A stretch of DNA of 64,000 nt from a bacterium OL-1 (GCA_000752675.2 LM994626.1:75004-139003); one strand, 5' to 3'; numbered from the stretch's first letter, positions 16,339 to 25,426 are shown. Translations and numbers: made by a program. The notes: generated by a model from the sequence alone, not told the origin.

Positions 16339-17406
16339 CTAGCGCTGTGGTGGCAGCGGCACTCCAAGGTGCTCGAACGCGGCTGGGGTAGCCTGGCGTC
16401 CCTGCGGCGTACGAACGATGAGGCCACGCTGCAGGAGATACGGCTCGTAAACGTCCTCGAGGGTGGACGGGTCCTCCCCCACCGCAGAAGCGATCGTGGT
16501 GAGCCCCACGGGGCGCCCCCTGAAGGTGCTCGTGAGCGCCGTGAGGATCTTCTTGTCCATCCAGTCGAGGCCCATCTCGTCTATCTCGAAGAACGAGAGC
16601 GCCTCGGCTGCAACTTCCCATGTAATGGCACCCCCAGCCCGCACCTGCGCATAATCGCGCACGCGCTTGAGCAGGCGGTTTGCCAGACGTGGCGTACCGC
16701 GCGAGCGAGAGGCAATCTCCGCCGCACCCTGCTCGTCTATCTCGACGCCAAGGATGGCCGCCGAGCGCTGGACAATGCGCTTGAGCTCGTCAACGGTGTA
16801 GTAGTCCAGACGGTACGAGATACCAAAGCGGTCGCGCAGAGGCCCCGTAAGAAGCCCCGTGCGCGTAGTTGCGCCAATGAGCGTGAAGTGCGGAACGTCA
16901 AGGCGGATGGAACGCGCCGCCGGTCCCTTACCAATGACAATGTCGAGAAAAAAGTCCTCCATAGCGGGATAGAGGACCTCTTCGACCTGGTGGTTGAGAC
17001 GGTGTATCTCGTCCACAAAGAGAACATCGCCCTCCTCGAGATTGGTGAGGATGGCGGCAAGATCTCCCGTGCGGGCGATAGCCGGCCCCGAGGTGGTGCG
17101 CAGGCGTGCTCCCATCTCGTTTGCCACCACGTTGGCGAGCGTGGTCTTTCCCAAGCCCGGAGGACCAGAAAAGAGCACGTGGTCAAGCGTCTCGTGGCGG
17201 TCCTTGGCAGCTGCGATGAGCACGCGAAGGTTGTCGCGAACGCGCTCTTGGCCACAGTACTCATCGAGCGTGGTGGGACGAAGGCTGCGGTCTACGTCAA
17301 GGTCATCTGCCGTGAGCTCGCCCGTCACGGAACGTGGTCCCCCGTGCCCGTTACCAGAGCCCGGCACGTCGTCGAAGAGGTCCTCTTCCTGAGCCTCCCA
17401 CGTCAC
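16339..17406 (-). CDS. ruvB: Holliday junction branch-migration ATPase RuvB
   Basis: 355 residues, slightly longer than usual. Walker [10 protein letters not shown] at 81-89, Walker B in [10 protein letters not shown], sensor 1 GATTRTG and the arginine-finger region GPLRDRFG are all present. A C-terminal winged helix carries [13 protein letters not shown]. It forms the hexameric motor driven onto junctions by RuvA. It overlaps ruvA by 4 bp in the order ruvC-ruvA-ruvB, and the operon has a LexA-like box upstream of ruvC. The first 40 residues include an acidic/Gly-rich leader ([14 protein letters not shown]) of no known role. Confidence 0.97.
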   Translation of the reverse strand: MTWEAQEEDLFDDVPGSGNGHGGPRSVTGELTADDLDVDRSLRPTTLDEYCGQERVRDNLRVLIAAAKDRHETLDHVLFSGPPGLGKTTLANVVANEMGARLRTTSGPAIARTGDLAAILTNLEEGDVLFVDEIHRLNHQVEEVLYPAMEDFFLDIVIGKGPAARSIRLDVPHFTLIGATTRTGLLTGPLRDRFGISYRLDYYTVDELKRIVQRSAAILGVEIDEQGAAEIASRSRGTPRLANRLLKRVRDYAQVRAGGAITWEVAAEALSFFEIDEMGLDWMDKKILTALTSTFRGRPVGLTTIASAVGEDPSTLEDVYEPYLLQRGLIVRTPQGRQATPAAFEHLGVPLPPQR

Positions 17407-18035
17407 AGGTTGCCCCCAATCCTCTTGAGCGCAAACTGAATTGCCTTCTCAACTGTCACGGCGCCAGCCTCCTCGTGGCCGTCGAGGGCAAGCTCAGCCT
17501 CCTGCGGCGAGAAGCCCATTGAGAGAAGCGCGGCAGTTGCCTCCTCGGTAACGGACTGCGAGGTGTCCGGCACCTTGGACTGGCGGGCAGCGGGCTCACT
17601 CATGCCAACAAGCCCGCGCAGGGTTGCGTCCTTGGCAAAGACGTCCTGCAGCTCGACAAGGAGCCGCTGGGCTTTCTTGCGTCCCACGCCCGGCACCTGC
17701 GCCATGCGTCCCTCATCCTGGAGGGTAACGATAGTCGCAAGCGTTGCCGGCGAGAAGGTGGAGAGAACCGCAAGTGCGAGCTTTGGTCCCACGCCGGAAA
17801 CCGCCACGAGCTTGTCGAACACGGCGCGCTCCTCGCGCGTGGCAAAGCCATAGAGCTCGACGGCGTTCTCTTTCACGAGCATGCGTGTAAGCACGGTAAC
17901 GCCTGCCTCGCCCACCGCTGGCAGCGATGCTGCCGTGGTTGCCGAGACACCTAGCTCATAGCCGACGCCACCCACGTCGATGACCACATGTGAGGGCAGT
18001 ACCTCGACGAGGGTGCCCGTGAGCTGCACGATCAT
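17403..18035 (-). CDS. ruvA: Holliday junction DNA helicase subunit RuvA
   Basis: 210 residues with the three RuvA domains: the N-terminal OB fold ([20 protein letters not shown]), the helix-hairpin-helix pair ([13 protein letters not shown] and [13 protein letters not shown]), and the C-terminal RuvB-binding UBA-like domain ([20 protein letters not shown]). It recognises four-way junctions and loads RuvB. It overlaps ruvC and ruvB by 4 bp each, a tight translationally coupled operon. Confidence 0.97.
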   Translation of the reverse strand: MIVQLTGTLVEVLPSHVVIDVGGVGYELGVSATTAASLPAVGEAGVTVLTRMLVKENAVELYGFATREERAVFDKLVAVSGVGPKLALAVLSTFSPATLATIVTLQDEGRMAQVPGVGRKKAQRLLVELQDVFAKDATLRGLVGMSEPAARQSKVPDTSQSVTEEATAALLSMGFSPQEAELALDGHEEAGAVTVEKAIQFALKRIGGNL

Positions 18036-18685
18036 TGGGTGTTCCTCCTGCTCTGCCTGACATGACCAAGCGGGGATGCCTCGCCGCGGGCGCCCGCGAG
18101 GCGCGCCGCCGTGGCGGCCGCCGTGACGCTGCGTGCCGTGGCAGCGTCAAGCTTCTCCTGTGCCCTCTTCTGCTCGAAGACCTGCACGGCGGCACCTTCG
18201 CGCGTGAGTCGCTGCGTGCGCGTGAGGTTGGCGTGGCAGATGGCTGCAGCCAAGGCGTCTGCGCAGTGGTCTGGCCGCGGGTCGTGATCAAGGGCGAGGA
18301 TGTTTCTCACCATGAAGATGACCTGGCGTTTGTCAGCAGACCCTGTACCCACCACCGCTTGCTTGATCTGCATAGGCGTGTACTCCCCCAGCTCGAGACC
18401 GGCCTCTGCCGCCGCAACAAGTGCTGCGCCACGAGCGTGCGCCGTTGCAAGCGCAGAGCGGGAGTTCTCTCCAAAGAAGATTTTCTCGATGGCAAGCTGG
18501 CTGGGCGCGTACGTTTCTATAGCCTTGGAGATGCCCTCGTAGATCTTTCCCAGGCGCCGATCGATGGACTCAGATGAGGAGGTGGAGACGCAGCCGTACG
18601 CGCGTGCCCTGCACACGGACCCGCGCGTCTCAACCACACCCCAGCCTGTATTGGCAAGACCGGGATCTATGCCCAGGATGATCAA
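18032..18685 (-). CDS. ruvC: Holliday junction resolvase RuvC, with C-terminal extension
   Basis: 217 residues. The RNase-H-like catalytic acidic residues are visible as D7 (LGIDPGLANTG), E67 (LAIEKIFFG), D139 and D143 (DHCADAL). It cuts Holliday junctions after RuvAB migration. The usual length is about 160-190. Residues from about 165 form an extra Ala/Arg-rich tail (KRAQEKLDAATARSV and following), predicted helical and basic, with no known role. It is first in the ruvCAB operon and preceded by a LexA-like box at 18714-18729. Confidence 0.95.
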   Translation of the reverse strand: MIILGIDPGLANTGWGVVETRGSVCRARAYGCVSTSSSESIDRRLGKIYEGISKAIETYAPSQLAIEKIFFGENSRSALATAHARGAALVAAAEAGLELGEYTPMQIKQAVVGTGSADKRQVIFMVRNILALDHDPRPDHCADALAAAICHANLTRTQRLTREGAAVQVFEQKRAQEKLDAATARSVTAAATAARLAGARGEASPLGHVRQSRRNTQ

Positions 18686-18713
18686 GCTCTGGCACCCCCC
18701 TGCGTGGAATTGT

Positions 18714-18729
18714 TAGAACGTTCGTTCTA
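18714..18729 (-). promoter_or_regulatory. LexA/SOS box in front of ruvC
   Basis: TAGAACGTTCGTTCTA, a perfect inverted repeat TAGAAC-N4-GTTCTA containing the Gram-positive LexA core GAAC-N4-GTTC. It lies 28 bp before the ruvC ATG and just downstream of an extended -10 (TGGTATGCT; hexamer 18734-18739). It would therefore cover the transcription start. DNA-damage induction of ruvCAB is the expected effect. Confidence 0.75.
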
Positions 18730-18764
18730 GTCTAGCATACCACGCGCCCAAAGGAAGGGCATTC

Positions 18765-20675
18765 TCAGTTCTCCGAGAAGGTGCGCCAGTCGGAGCCGTA
18801 GCCAGGCATTCCGCCACGGCCGGGGCGGCCGCCCTGGCCGTGCCTTCCGCCGCGGCCCTCTGGCTGGTCGGCGGCAAGCCCGCCCGTGAGAGACAAGTCT
18901 CGCAGGAGGTTGACGACCCCACGCATGTCCTGCTCGGGATCGCGCTTCTCCGCAGCGACCTTGCGTGCCTCCTCGGCAGCTCGCGTCTGGCGCTCGCCCT
19001 CAGTCTCCGAAGAGGAGCACTTGGCAATTGCATCGTCCACGTCTTCGCCCAGCGAGACCGCACTTCCCATCAGCTTGTCTGCCCGTTCCGCCTTGGTGCG
19101 CGGACGGTCACGCCACGCCATACCCAAGGGCCATGGCGCGTCGTCGAGCGTGCAAGTGGACATTACGATGACCAGACAGCAGGACATTCGACCTGGCTGG
19201 CACGTTGCAAGGCGGTCAAGGATGGCCGAGACCACCTGGGGGTGCCCCTCGATATCAGCGATATCGGAGAGGGCTCGCGCCCACTCGATGTGGCTGGCCA
19301 GCACGTAGTCGACGAACCCCAGCCGCTGCTCGGGCGTAGGGCCGCATTCCTCGACGCCTGGGATGGCGGGCACCTCGAAGGCACGGCAGGAGTCACGCGA
19401 GATGACCGGCGAAATGGTGTTTCTCGTGTGCACAAGATCGAGCACGGTGGAGCGGTAGACGTCCCCCAGGGGGGCAAGCCCTGCGGGGGCGAGCATGCCG
19501 GGCATGGTCTCGAGTGCCATCGCGGTCTTGTCAAGGTTCGAGAGCGGCATGGCACCCTCCTCGCGCGCCAGAGCCGCCAAATGGGCCTTTGCGAGGTCTG
19601 CCGCAAGCGCGAGGTCCGGCGAGAGCGCGGCCATGGGGAGCTCGCGAACGGGCAACCTGAGGTTCTCGACGAGCTTTCGAGCAGACGCGTCAAGCCTGTC
19701 GTTAGCCCCAGTCACGAGCAGGGCATGTACGTTGGTGGGGCCAAGGGCATCGGTCGCCAGGGTAGCCACGGCACTTGAGCCAAGCGTGCCGTCTACGAGC
19801 ACGGCCGCCTGGGTGAAGCCCATCTGGTCGATGGTCTCCGAGAGCCCCTGCACAAGCGCGTTCCAGCCCACGAGTGGTCGATCGAAGACCTCCGGGGCAA
19901 GCGGATGGTCGAGGGGGCCGCCATAGTCGGGGTTGACGTCTGCGACGAGAAAGTCCTCGTCGAACGATGCCGCCTGGGCCGCAAGCTCGCCCCACGAGGT
20001 AAGGACGAAGCTCCCACCAATGCACACCTGCTCACCGTAGGTTCCAAGCGATCCCACGCCAACGATCCAAGCGCCCGTTGCCTCGGCATCGTCTATAAAG
20101 CGGCTCTCGGTGATTGCCATGCCCATGCCCGAGGAGGGGTCGTCCAAGACAAATCCGCAGCTGTCAAGGTACAGCAGCACATCAAGGTCAAAGTCATAGG
20201 TGTCAAAGTCATCCAGATCGTCAAAGGAGAGAGCTAGCCCAAAGCGGACGCCATCAAGCTCGAAGACGGCAAGGTCGGACACGGGTCCTCTGCCCTCTTC
20301 GCCTTCCTGGAAACGCTGAGAAACCTGGTACGCAAGGGACGAGCGCATCATCGCCGAGAGCTTGAGCGGAGTGATCTTCCCATCATGGACGAGAATCGCC
20401 TCTGGAGCAGGCCGTCCATCAACATCTGAGACAACTGGCACGATGCAGGGGCATGGAGCCCCGTCGGCAATCTTCACCAGGGACTCCGCAAGGTCGAGCA
20501 AGAGTCCGTTCCGGCTGGGCGGGTCGGGTGGCCAAATACCCATAAGGGCGGCGGCAGGAAACACCACAAGTTCGGCCTTCTCGCTGGCCGCTCTCTTTGC
20601 GTACTCGATCATGCGCTCCATGGTGCGCTCGAGCTCGCCTGCCGTGGTCCTCATCTGGGCAACCGCGATTTTCAT
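18765..20675 (-). CDS. NAD-synthetase-like protein with degenerate active sites
   Basis: 636 residues from MKIAVAQMRTTAG, arranged as glutamine-dependent NAD synthetase: an N-terminal nitrilase-type domain (1-265) and a C-terminal synthetase domain (about 270-560). The catalytic motifs are lost. The glutaminase Glu expected in the VVFPE motif is Ala at about 41 (VVFPAAALMG). The Cys region reads LALSFDDLD with Ser150, not Cys. The ATP P-loop SGGxDS is replaced by VDGTLGSS at 294-301. The tail (about 600-630) is a low-complexity Gly/Arg stretch. It is transcribed toward ruvC. It is probably a pseudoenzyme or has gained a new role; a true NadE should be elsewhere in the genome. Confidence 0.7.
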   Translation of the reverse strand: MKIAVAQMRTTAGELERTMERMIEYAKRAASEKAELVVFPAAALMGIWPPDPPSRNGLLLDLAESLVKIADGAPCPCIVPVVSDVDGRPAPEAILVHDGKITPLKLSAMMRSSLAYQVSQRFQEGEEGRGPVSDLAVFELDGVRFGLALSFDDLDDFDTYDFDLDVLLYLDSCGFVLDDPSSGMGMAITESRFIDDAEATGAWIVGVGSLGTYGEQVCIGGSFVLTSWGELAAQAASFDEDFLVADVNPDYGGPLDHPLAPEVFDRPLVGWNALVQGLSETIDQMGFTQAAVLVDGTLGSSAVATLATDALGPTNVHALLVTGANDRLDASARKLVENLRLPVRELPMAALSPDLALAADLAKAHLAALAREEGAMPLSNLDKTAMALETMPGMLAPAGLAPLGDVYRSTVLDLVHTRNTISPVISRDSCRAFEVPAIPGVEECGPTPEQRLGFVDYVLASHIEWARALSDIADIEGHPQVVSAILDRLATCQPGRMSCCLVIVMSTCTLDDAPWPLGMAWRDRPRTKAERADKLMGSAVSLGEDVDDAIAKCSSSETEGERQTRAAEEARKVAAEKRDPEQDMRGVVNLLRDLSLTGGLAADQPEGRGGRHGQGGRPGRGGMPGYGSDWRTFSEN

Positions 20676-20755
20676 GCTTGGACCTTCCCCTACCTTTCGT
20701 AACCTGCTATCGATTGTATCCCCGCCAAGCTTGCCCGCACTACCCAAAGAGAAGC

Positions 20756-20784
20756 GTGCCGCCCCGGCACTGCCAGGGCGGCAC
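20756..20784 (-). terminator. Hairpin after the desulfoferrodoxin gene
   Basis: Arms GTGCCGCCC (20756-20764) and GGGCGGCAC (20776-20784) form a perfect 9-bp stem. On the minus strand it is followed by GCTTCTCTTTGG, moderately T-rich. It lies 36 bp past the desulfoferrodoxin stop. Confidence 0.65.
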
Positions 20785-20819
20785 GACGAACCGTAGCGCG
20801 GTTGAGGGGTCCGTTTGAC

Positions 20820-21200
20820 CTAGAGCTCAGCCTTCCAGAGGCCATGGAGGTTGCAGTAGGCGTAAACCGTGGCCTTGCCATCCTCGCCCAGGTGGAAGCG
20901 TGCCTCGGGGGCCTCGCCCGGCTTGAGGTAGCGGATGACGGTCTTGGTGCCGTCGGCAAAGAGCAGCCACTCGATGTAGTGCTCGGGAGTCATGGGGTGC
21001 TCGACGGAGCCAACGTGGGCAACAAGGCGGTCGCCCTCGACGGTAAGCGCAGGAACGTGCTTCTCGACGGCGGCGTCGGTGGTGTTGGCAACAAGCTCCT
21101 CCATGGGCTCGCCGCAGCACACAGGCGTGGGGCCGCCATCAACGATCTTCACGACGATGTTGCCACAGTGCTTGCAGCGATAGATCTTTGCATCTGCCAT
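20820..21200 (-). CDS. dfx: Desulfoferrodoxin (superoxide reductase)
   Basis: 126 residues, the full two-domain form. The N-terminal rubredoxin-like centre I has Cys9, Cys12, Cys28 and Cys29. The catalytic centre II ligands are His48, His68, His74, Cys116 and His119 (YCNLHG), with Glu46 and Lys47 before the first histidine. It reduces superoxide to peroxide without making oxygen and fits a strict anaerobe. It appears monocistronic, with a hairpin terminator after it and a stem-loop in its leader. No rubredoxin or rubrerythrin gene is adjacent. Confidence 0.95.
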   Translation of the reverse strand: MADAKIYRCKHCGNIVVKIVDGGPTPVCCGEPMEELVANTTDAAVEKHVPALTVEGDRLVAHVGSVEHPMTPEHYIEWLLFADGTKTVIRYLKPGEAPEARFHLGEDGKATVYAYCNLHGLWKAEL

Positions 21201-21220
21201 GGGATATCCTCTCCATCTTT

Positions 21221-21244
21221 GGCTCCTTCCCGCAGGGAGGAGCC
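21221..21244 (-). promoter_or_regulatory. Stem-loop in the desulfoferrodoxin leader
   Basis: GGCTCC (21221-21226) pairs with GGAGCC (21239-21244), and TCCC with GGGA inside with one bulged T. It lies 21 bp before the gene start, after the expected promoter. It could affect mRNA stability or translation. There is no T-run. Confidence 0.4.
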
Positions 21245-21360
21245 ACTGCCTGCGGCCGCATCGCGACCGCCACTAAAGCTATTGTCCCCCACCAGGCGCC
21301 GTTTCATGCATGCAGCAATTGCTATCTTCAAACCTACATATAAGCCTCAACGACAAGAAC

Positions 21361-21388
21361 GGGCGCACCCCCGCCGAGAAGTGCGCCC
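21361..21388 (-). terminator. Hairpin after dnaE
   Basis: GGGCGCAC (21361-21368) and GTGCGCCC (21381-21388), an 8-bp perfect stem. On the minus strand it is followed by GTTCTTGTCGTTG. It lies 24 bp beyond the dnaE stop. Confidence 0.6.
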
Positions 21389-21411
21389 CGCAGGCTCGAG
21401 TCGCGCCGCCC

Positions 21412-24400
21412 CTAGGCCACCTTCACGTGGCCGGAGCGACCGATGAGATCGATGACCTCGGCCATGAGGACCATGTTGTGCGCGTCGATGCGCGTGGGGA
21501 GCTCCATGCGCATGACGTCTCCCGTCGCGCTCTCCACACGCAGCTCCACGCGGTCGAGGCCAGGGTAGCGGCCAAGTATCTCGCCAAGGTTGTCCATGCG
21601 GCCACGCGTGAGGAGGTTGGCGGGCATGTTTATCTCGAGCACCTTGGGACGGTTGGTCTTGTCGTTAAGCTCGAGCGGCTCGACGGAAGTGCAGATGAGC
21701 TGGTCGCCACGGTCACCGCGCTCCAGGCGCCCCACCACCTTGATGAAGATGTCGCCCGTGCTCTCGCCTGTCTCGGGGTCGACCTCGCCGGCGAGCGTTG
21801 CGGCACACTCCTTGTAGGTCTTGGGGAAGATCACGAGCGAGGTCTCGGCCTCCATGTCCTCGAGGGTGACGATTGCCATGGCGTCGCCCTTCTTGGTTGT
21901 CTTCTTCTGCACCGAGGTTGCCATGCCAGCAAGGCGTATGGGCTTGTCCTCGGGGACCTTGAAGCGCTCGGTTGTGGCACCGGTGTTGGGGTCGGTGTAC
22001 TCCTCCGAAACGGAGAGGTCCGCGATGGTGTAGTCGCGTGCTTTGGCAAGCGCATAGGCGTACGGGCGCAGCGGGTGGTCCGAGACGTAGATGCCCAGGA
22101 CGTCGTGCTCCTGCGCGAGCTTGATGTGACGGTCCCACTCCACGCCGTCCGGCGCGGGGACCTCGTCCTGGAAGCCCGAGCCTGCCACGTCGCCAAACAT
22201 GTCGAACATCGAGAACTGACCCACCGCGCGCTCCTTCTGGCGGCGCGCCGCGGCGTCGATGATGTTCTCGGGATTGTTTTTGTCGACGAAGTGCATGAGC
22301 TGCATGCGGGTATAGCCCGTGGAGTCAAAGGCGCCTGCCTTGATCAGCGACTCGACCACGCGACGGTTGGCCTGGGAGCCGTCGACGCGCTCGCAGAAGT
22401 CGTGGAGGTTCTTGAAGGGGCCGTGGGCGTCTCGCTCGGCCATGATGCACTCGCCCACGCCCTCGCCCACGCCACGGATGCCGGCGAAGCCAAAGCGTAC
22501 GCCCTCGGCAGTTGCCGTGAAGTCCTTGCCGGACTCGTTGATGTCAGGCGGCAGGACCTGGATGCCCTCGCGACGGCAGCTCGTGACATAGTGCACGATC
22601 TTGTCGGTCTTGCCCATATAGGACGTGAGGACCGAGGCCATGTACTCGCGCGGGAAGTACGCCTTGAGCCACGCAGTCTGCATGACCAGGATGGCGTAGC
22701 CGGCGGAGTGGGACTTGTTGAACGCGTAGGAGGCAAACTCCAGAACGTTCTCCCAGATCTCCTGCGCTACCTCGCGCTTGTAGCCGTTCGAGACGGCGCC
22801 GTTCATCCAGTGGTCGTAGATCGTCTCGTCCGCGCCGTTCCCCTCCCAGTGGAAGACCTGGTCGGTGAGCATCTTGATCTTCTTCTTGGCCACCGGTTTG
22901 CGCATGCGCGAGTCTGACTCGCCGGCCGTGAACCCCGACATCTTCATCGAGATCTGCATGACCTGCTCCTGGTAGACCATGGTGCCGTAGGTCTCCTCCA
23001 GGATCGGCTTCAGGCGGTCGTCGTAGTACGAGATCTTCTCCTGGCCGTGCATGCGCTTGATGTAGCTGTCGACCATGCCGGCGCCCAGGGGGCCCGGGCG
23101 GTACAGGGCGATAAGAGCGACGATCTGCTTGTAGGCGTTGGGCTGCATGTTCTTGATGGTGGCGGTCATACCGGCAGACTCTACCTGGAACACGCCGGCC
23201 GTGTGCCCCTTGCCGAGAAGCTCGTAGATCTTGGGGTCCGAGAAGTCGACCTTGTCCACATCGATGTCCACGCAGGTGGCGCCGGGCTTGATGCAGGCCT
23301 TGACCGCATCCGGCATGCGGTCGATGTCGGAGGCGTTGGGGTACGAGTGGCGGATGTTCGCGAGCGCCTTGTTGATGACCGTGAGCGTGCGCAGGCCCAG
23401 GAAGTCCATCTTGAGTAGGCCCATGTCTGCGACGGAGTGGCCCTCGTACTGGGTGATGGTAACGTTGCCCTTGGTGTCGAGCTTGGTGGGCACGTGGTCT
23501 GTTACGGGCGTGGGCGCGATGAGCGTTGCACAGGCGTGGACGCCCTCGCCGCGCATGAAGCCCTCGATGGAGAGGGCGGCGTCGATGATTCGGTGGGCGT
23601 CCGGGTCCTTGTTGTAGGCCTCCTCGAAGTCCGGCGAGTACTGGTCGGGCTTCTTTTCGTTTTTGTGGAGGGCGTTGGCAAGCTGGAGCTTGGGGTCGTT
23701 CGAGAGCATCTTGGAGAGCTGCTGGCCCTTGTAGACGGGGAAGCCCAGGACGCGGTTGGCGTCGTTGATGGCCTGCTTGGCCTTGATGGTCGAGTACGTG
23801 ATGACCTTGCACACGTGGTCCTCGCCGTAGACGTCGCGAACGTGCTGCAGGACGTCCTGGAGGTGCTCGTCGTCGAAGTCCATGTCGATATCGGGCATCT
23901 CGGAGCGCTGCGGCGAGAGGAACCTCTCGAACATGAGGCCGTTCTCGAGCGGGTCGAAGTTCGTGATGTTCATGGCGTACGCGACGATGGCGCCAGCGGC
24001 GGAGCCACGGCCCGGGCCAACGCCGATGCCGTTGTCCTTGGCCCACTGCACGTAGTCCTGGACGATGAGGAAGTAGTTGGCGAAGCCCTTCTCGGTGATG
24101 ATCTTGTACTCGTGCTCGAAGCGGTCCTTGACGTTCCAGCCACCAATGGTGAGGTCGCGCCAGTTCTCGCCGTAGCGCTTGGCAAGGCCCTTCTCGCACT
24201 CCTCGCGGAAGCGCTCATCCGCCGTCTCGCCGGGGCGAAGGCCAGGGTACTCGGGCAGGTACATGTGGGTCCAGTCAAGCTCGTAGTTGCACTTGTCGGC
24301 AATCTCGAGCGTGGTGTCGCAGGCCTCGGGGCACCAGGAGAAGAGCTGGCGCATCTCCTCCTCGGACTTCATGTAGAACTCCGAGCCCTCCATGCGCATG

Positions 24401-25311
24401 CGGTTGGGGTCGTCGAGGGTGGTTGCCTTGCCAATGCAGGAGAGGATGTCCTGCGTGGAGGCGTCGTCGCGCGTGAGGTAGTGGAAGTCGTTGGTGGCAA
24501 CCACCTTGACGCCCATCTCGTGCGCCATCTTGACCAGGTACTCGTCGAGCTTGCGGTCGTCCCAGCCATTGCGGAAGGTGAGACCGTGGTCCTGAATCTC
24601 GATGTAGAAATCATCGCCAAAGACATCGCGGAAGGTCTCGGCCCACCTGCGCGCACCGTCAAAGTCGCCGTCCAGGATGCACTGCGGAATGATGCCCTGG
24701 ACGCAGGCGCTCTGGCAGATGAGCCCCTCGTGGTACTCCTTGAGCATGTCGAGCGTGGTACGCGGGCGGTAGTACATCATCTCGTGGCCGGCGGCCTTGG
24801 ACATGCACTTCACCAGGTTGTGGTAGCCCGTCTCGTTCTTGGCGAGAAGGATGAGGTGATAGCGGCGCTGCTTGGTGCCGCGCTCGATGCAGTCGTCAGT
24901 GATGAGGTATGCCTCGCAGCCAAAGATGGGCTTCACCTTGAGGCGCGGGCGGTTTGCCTGGACGGCGGCGAGGTCGTGGCCAGAGGACTCCCACACGGCA
25001 ACGTCGCTTGCCCACTGGTCGTGGATACGGTCGAAGTAGCTTGCGGTATCCGCGTCCGGCGCAGGCTCCTCGAGGTCCCAGCTCTTCTTGAAGCACTCGA
25101 CGTCGTGGCACCACTGCTTCATATTGGCCTGGCCATCGTTGTACTTGCGACATTCCAGGTCCAGGTTGGGGATGCCAAACATATAGCCGTGGTCCGTGAG
25201 GGCAACGGCAGGCATCCCCTCGTCGACGGCGCGCTTGACCATGCTGGGGATGGGCGTGGCGCCGTCGAGGATCGAGAAGTCCGAGTGATTGTGTAGGTGA
25301 ACGAATGCCAT
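21412..25311 (-). CDS. dnaE: DNA polymerase III alpha subunit
   Basis: 1299 residues from MAFVHLHNHSDFSILDG. The PHP domain (HLHNHSDFS at 5-13) is followed by the C-family polymerase core (VGPGRGSAAGAIVAYA, then PDIDMDFDDEH with the catalytic aspartates, then HACATLIAPTPV). A helix-hairpin-helix part (AFAGIRGVGEG-like: RFGFAGIRGVGEGVG) and an OB fold (RLAGMATSVQKKTTKKGDAMAIVTLED) complete it. It is the replicative polymerase of the DnaE1 type. The start at 25311 is chosen because the conserved HLHNHS motif follows at once; the 34 codons further upstream are rejected. It is transcribed alone, with a terminator behind it. Confidence 0.97.
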   Translation of the reverse strand: MAFVHLHNHSDFSILDGATPIPSMVKRAVDEGMPAVALTDHGYMFGIPNLDLECRKYNDGQANMKQWCHDVECFKKSWDLEEPAPDADTASYFDRIHDQWASDVAVWESSGHDLAAVQANRPRLKVKPIFGCEAYLITDDCIERGTKQRRYHLILLAKNETGYHNLVKCMSKAAGHEMMYYRPRTTLDMLKEYHEGLICQSACVQGIIPQCILDGDFDGARRWAETFRDVFGDDFYIEIQDHGLTFRNGWDDRKLDEYLVKMAHEMGVKVVATNDFHYLTRDDASTQDILSCIGKATTLDDPNRMRMEGSEFYMKSEEEMRQLFSWCPEACDTTLEIADKCNYELDWTHMYLPEYPGLRPGETADERFREECEKGLAKRYGENWRDLTIGGWNVKDRFEHEYKIITEKGFANYFLIVQDYVQWAKDNGIGVGPGRGSAAGAIVAYAMNITNFDPLENGLMFERFLSPQRSEMPDIDMDFDDEHLQDVLQHVRDVYGEDHVCKVITYSTIKAKQAINDANRVLGFPVYKGQQLSKMLSNDPKLQLANALHKNEKKPDQYSPDFEEAYNKDPDAHRIIDAALSIEGFMRGEGVHACATLIAPTPVTDHVPTKLDTKGNVTITQYEGHSVADMGLLKMDFLGLRTLTVINKALANIRHSYPNASDIDRMPDAVKACIKPGATCVDIDVDKVDFSDPKIYELLGKGHTAGVFQVESAGMTATIKNMQPNAYKQIVALIALYRPGPLGAGMVDSYIKRMHGQEKISYYDDRLKPILEETYGTMVYQEQVMQISMKMSGFTAGESDSRMRKPVAKKKIKMLTDQVFHWEGNGADETIYDHWMNGAVSNGYKREVAQEIWENVLEFASYAFNKSHSAGYAILVMQTAWLKAYFPREYMASVLTSYMGKTDKIVHYVTSCRREGIQVLPPDINESGKDFTATAEGVRFGFAGIRGVGEGVGECIMAERDAHGPFKNLHDFCERVDGSQANRRVVESLIKAGAFDSTGYTRMQLMHFVDKNNPENIIDAAARRQKERAVGQFSMFDMFGDVAGSGFQDEVPAPDGVEWDRHIKLAQEHDVLGIYVSDHPLRPYAYALAKARDYTIADLSVSEEYTDPNTGATTERFKVPEDKPIRLAGMATSVQKKTTKKGDAMAIVTLEDMEAETSLVIFPKTYKECAATLAGEVDPETGESTGDIFIKVVGRLERGDRGDQLICTSVEPLELNDKTNRPKVLEINMPANLLTRGRMDNLGEILGRYPGLDRVELRVESATGDVMRMELPTRIDAHNMVLMAEVIDLIGRSGHVKVA

Positions 25312-25348
25312 GTGTTCTCCATACCGGGTGACGCTTTGTGTTTGGCAA

Positions 25349-25354
25349 AGCATA
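25349..25354 (-). promoter_or_regulatory. Candidate extended -10 of dnaE
   Basis: Minus strand TGCTATGCT (extended -10, hexamer TATGCT), 38 bp before the dnaE ATG. There is no good -35. The same TATGCT hexamer serves the candidate ruvC and M20-peptidase promoters in this window. Confidence 0.45.
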
Positions 25355-25393
25355 GCAGAAGGCCAGTGGCTGGCGTTTTGGCCTATACCCCAC

Positions 25394-25426
25394 TCTACCT
25401 GCGACAATGGCATTGTCGCAGGTAGA
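25394..25426. repeat. 33-bp near-perfect palindrome between addA and dnaE
   Basis: The 16-bp arm TCTACCTGCGACAATG, a central G, then its exact complement CATTGTCGCAGGTAGA. It lies about 83 bp before dnaE and 53 bp after addA. No T-run follows on either strand, so it looks more like a dimeric-protein operator or a cruciform site than a terminator. Confidence 0.8.

Noticed and set aside
20756-20784. The hairpin as an operator for the NAD-synthetase-like gene
   Set aside because: Its stem strength and location just behind the desulfoferrodoxin stop fit a terminator better.
21310-25296. Long open frames antisense to dnaE (up to about 619 codons)
   Set aside because: They mirror a GC-rich real gene on the other strand, lack ribosome sites and resemble no family. 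The minus-strand gene carries all polymerase motifs.
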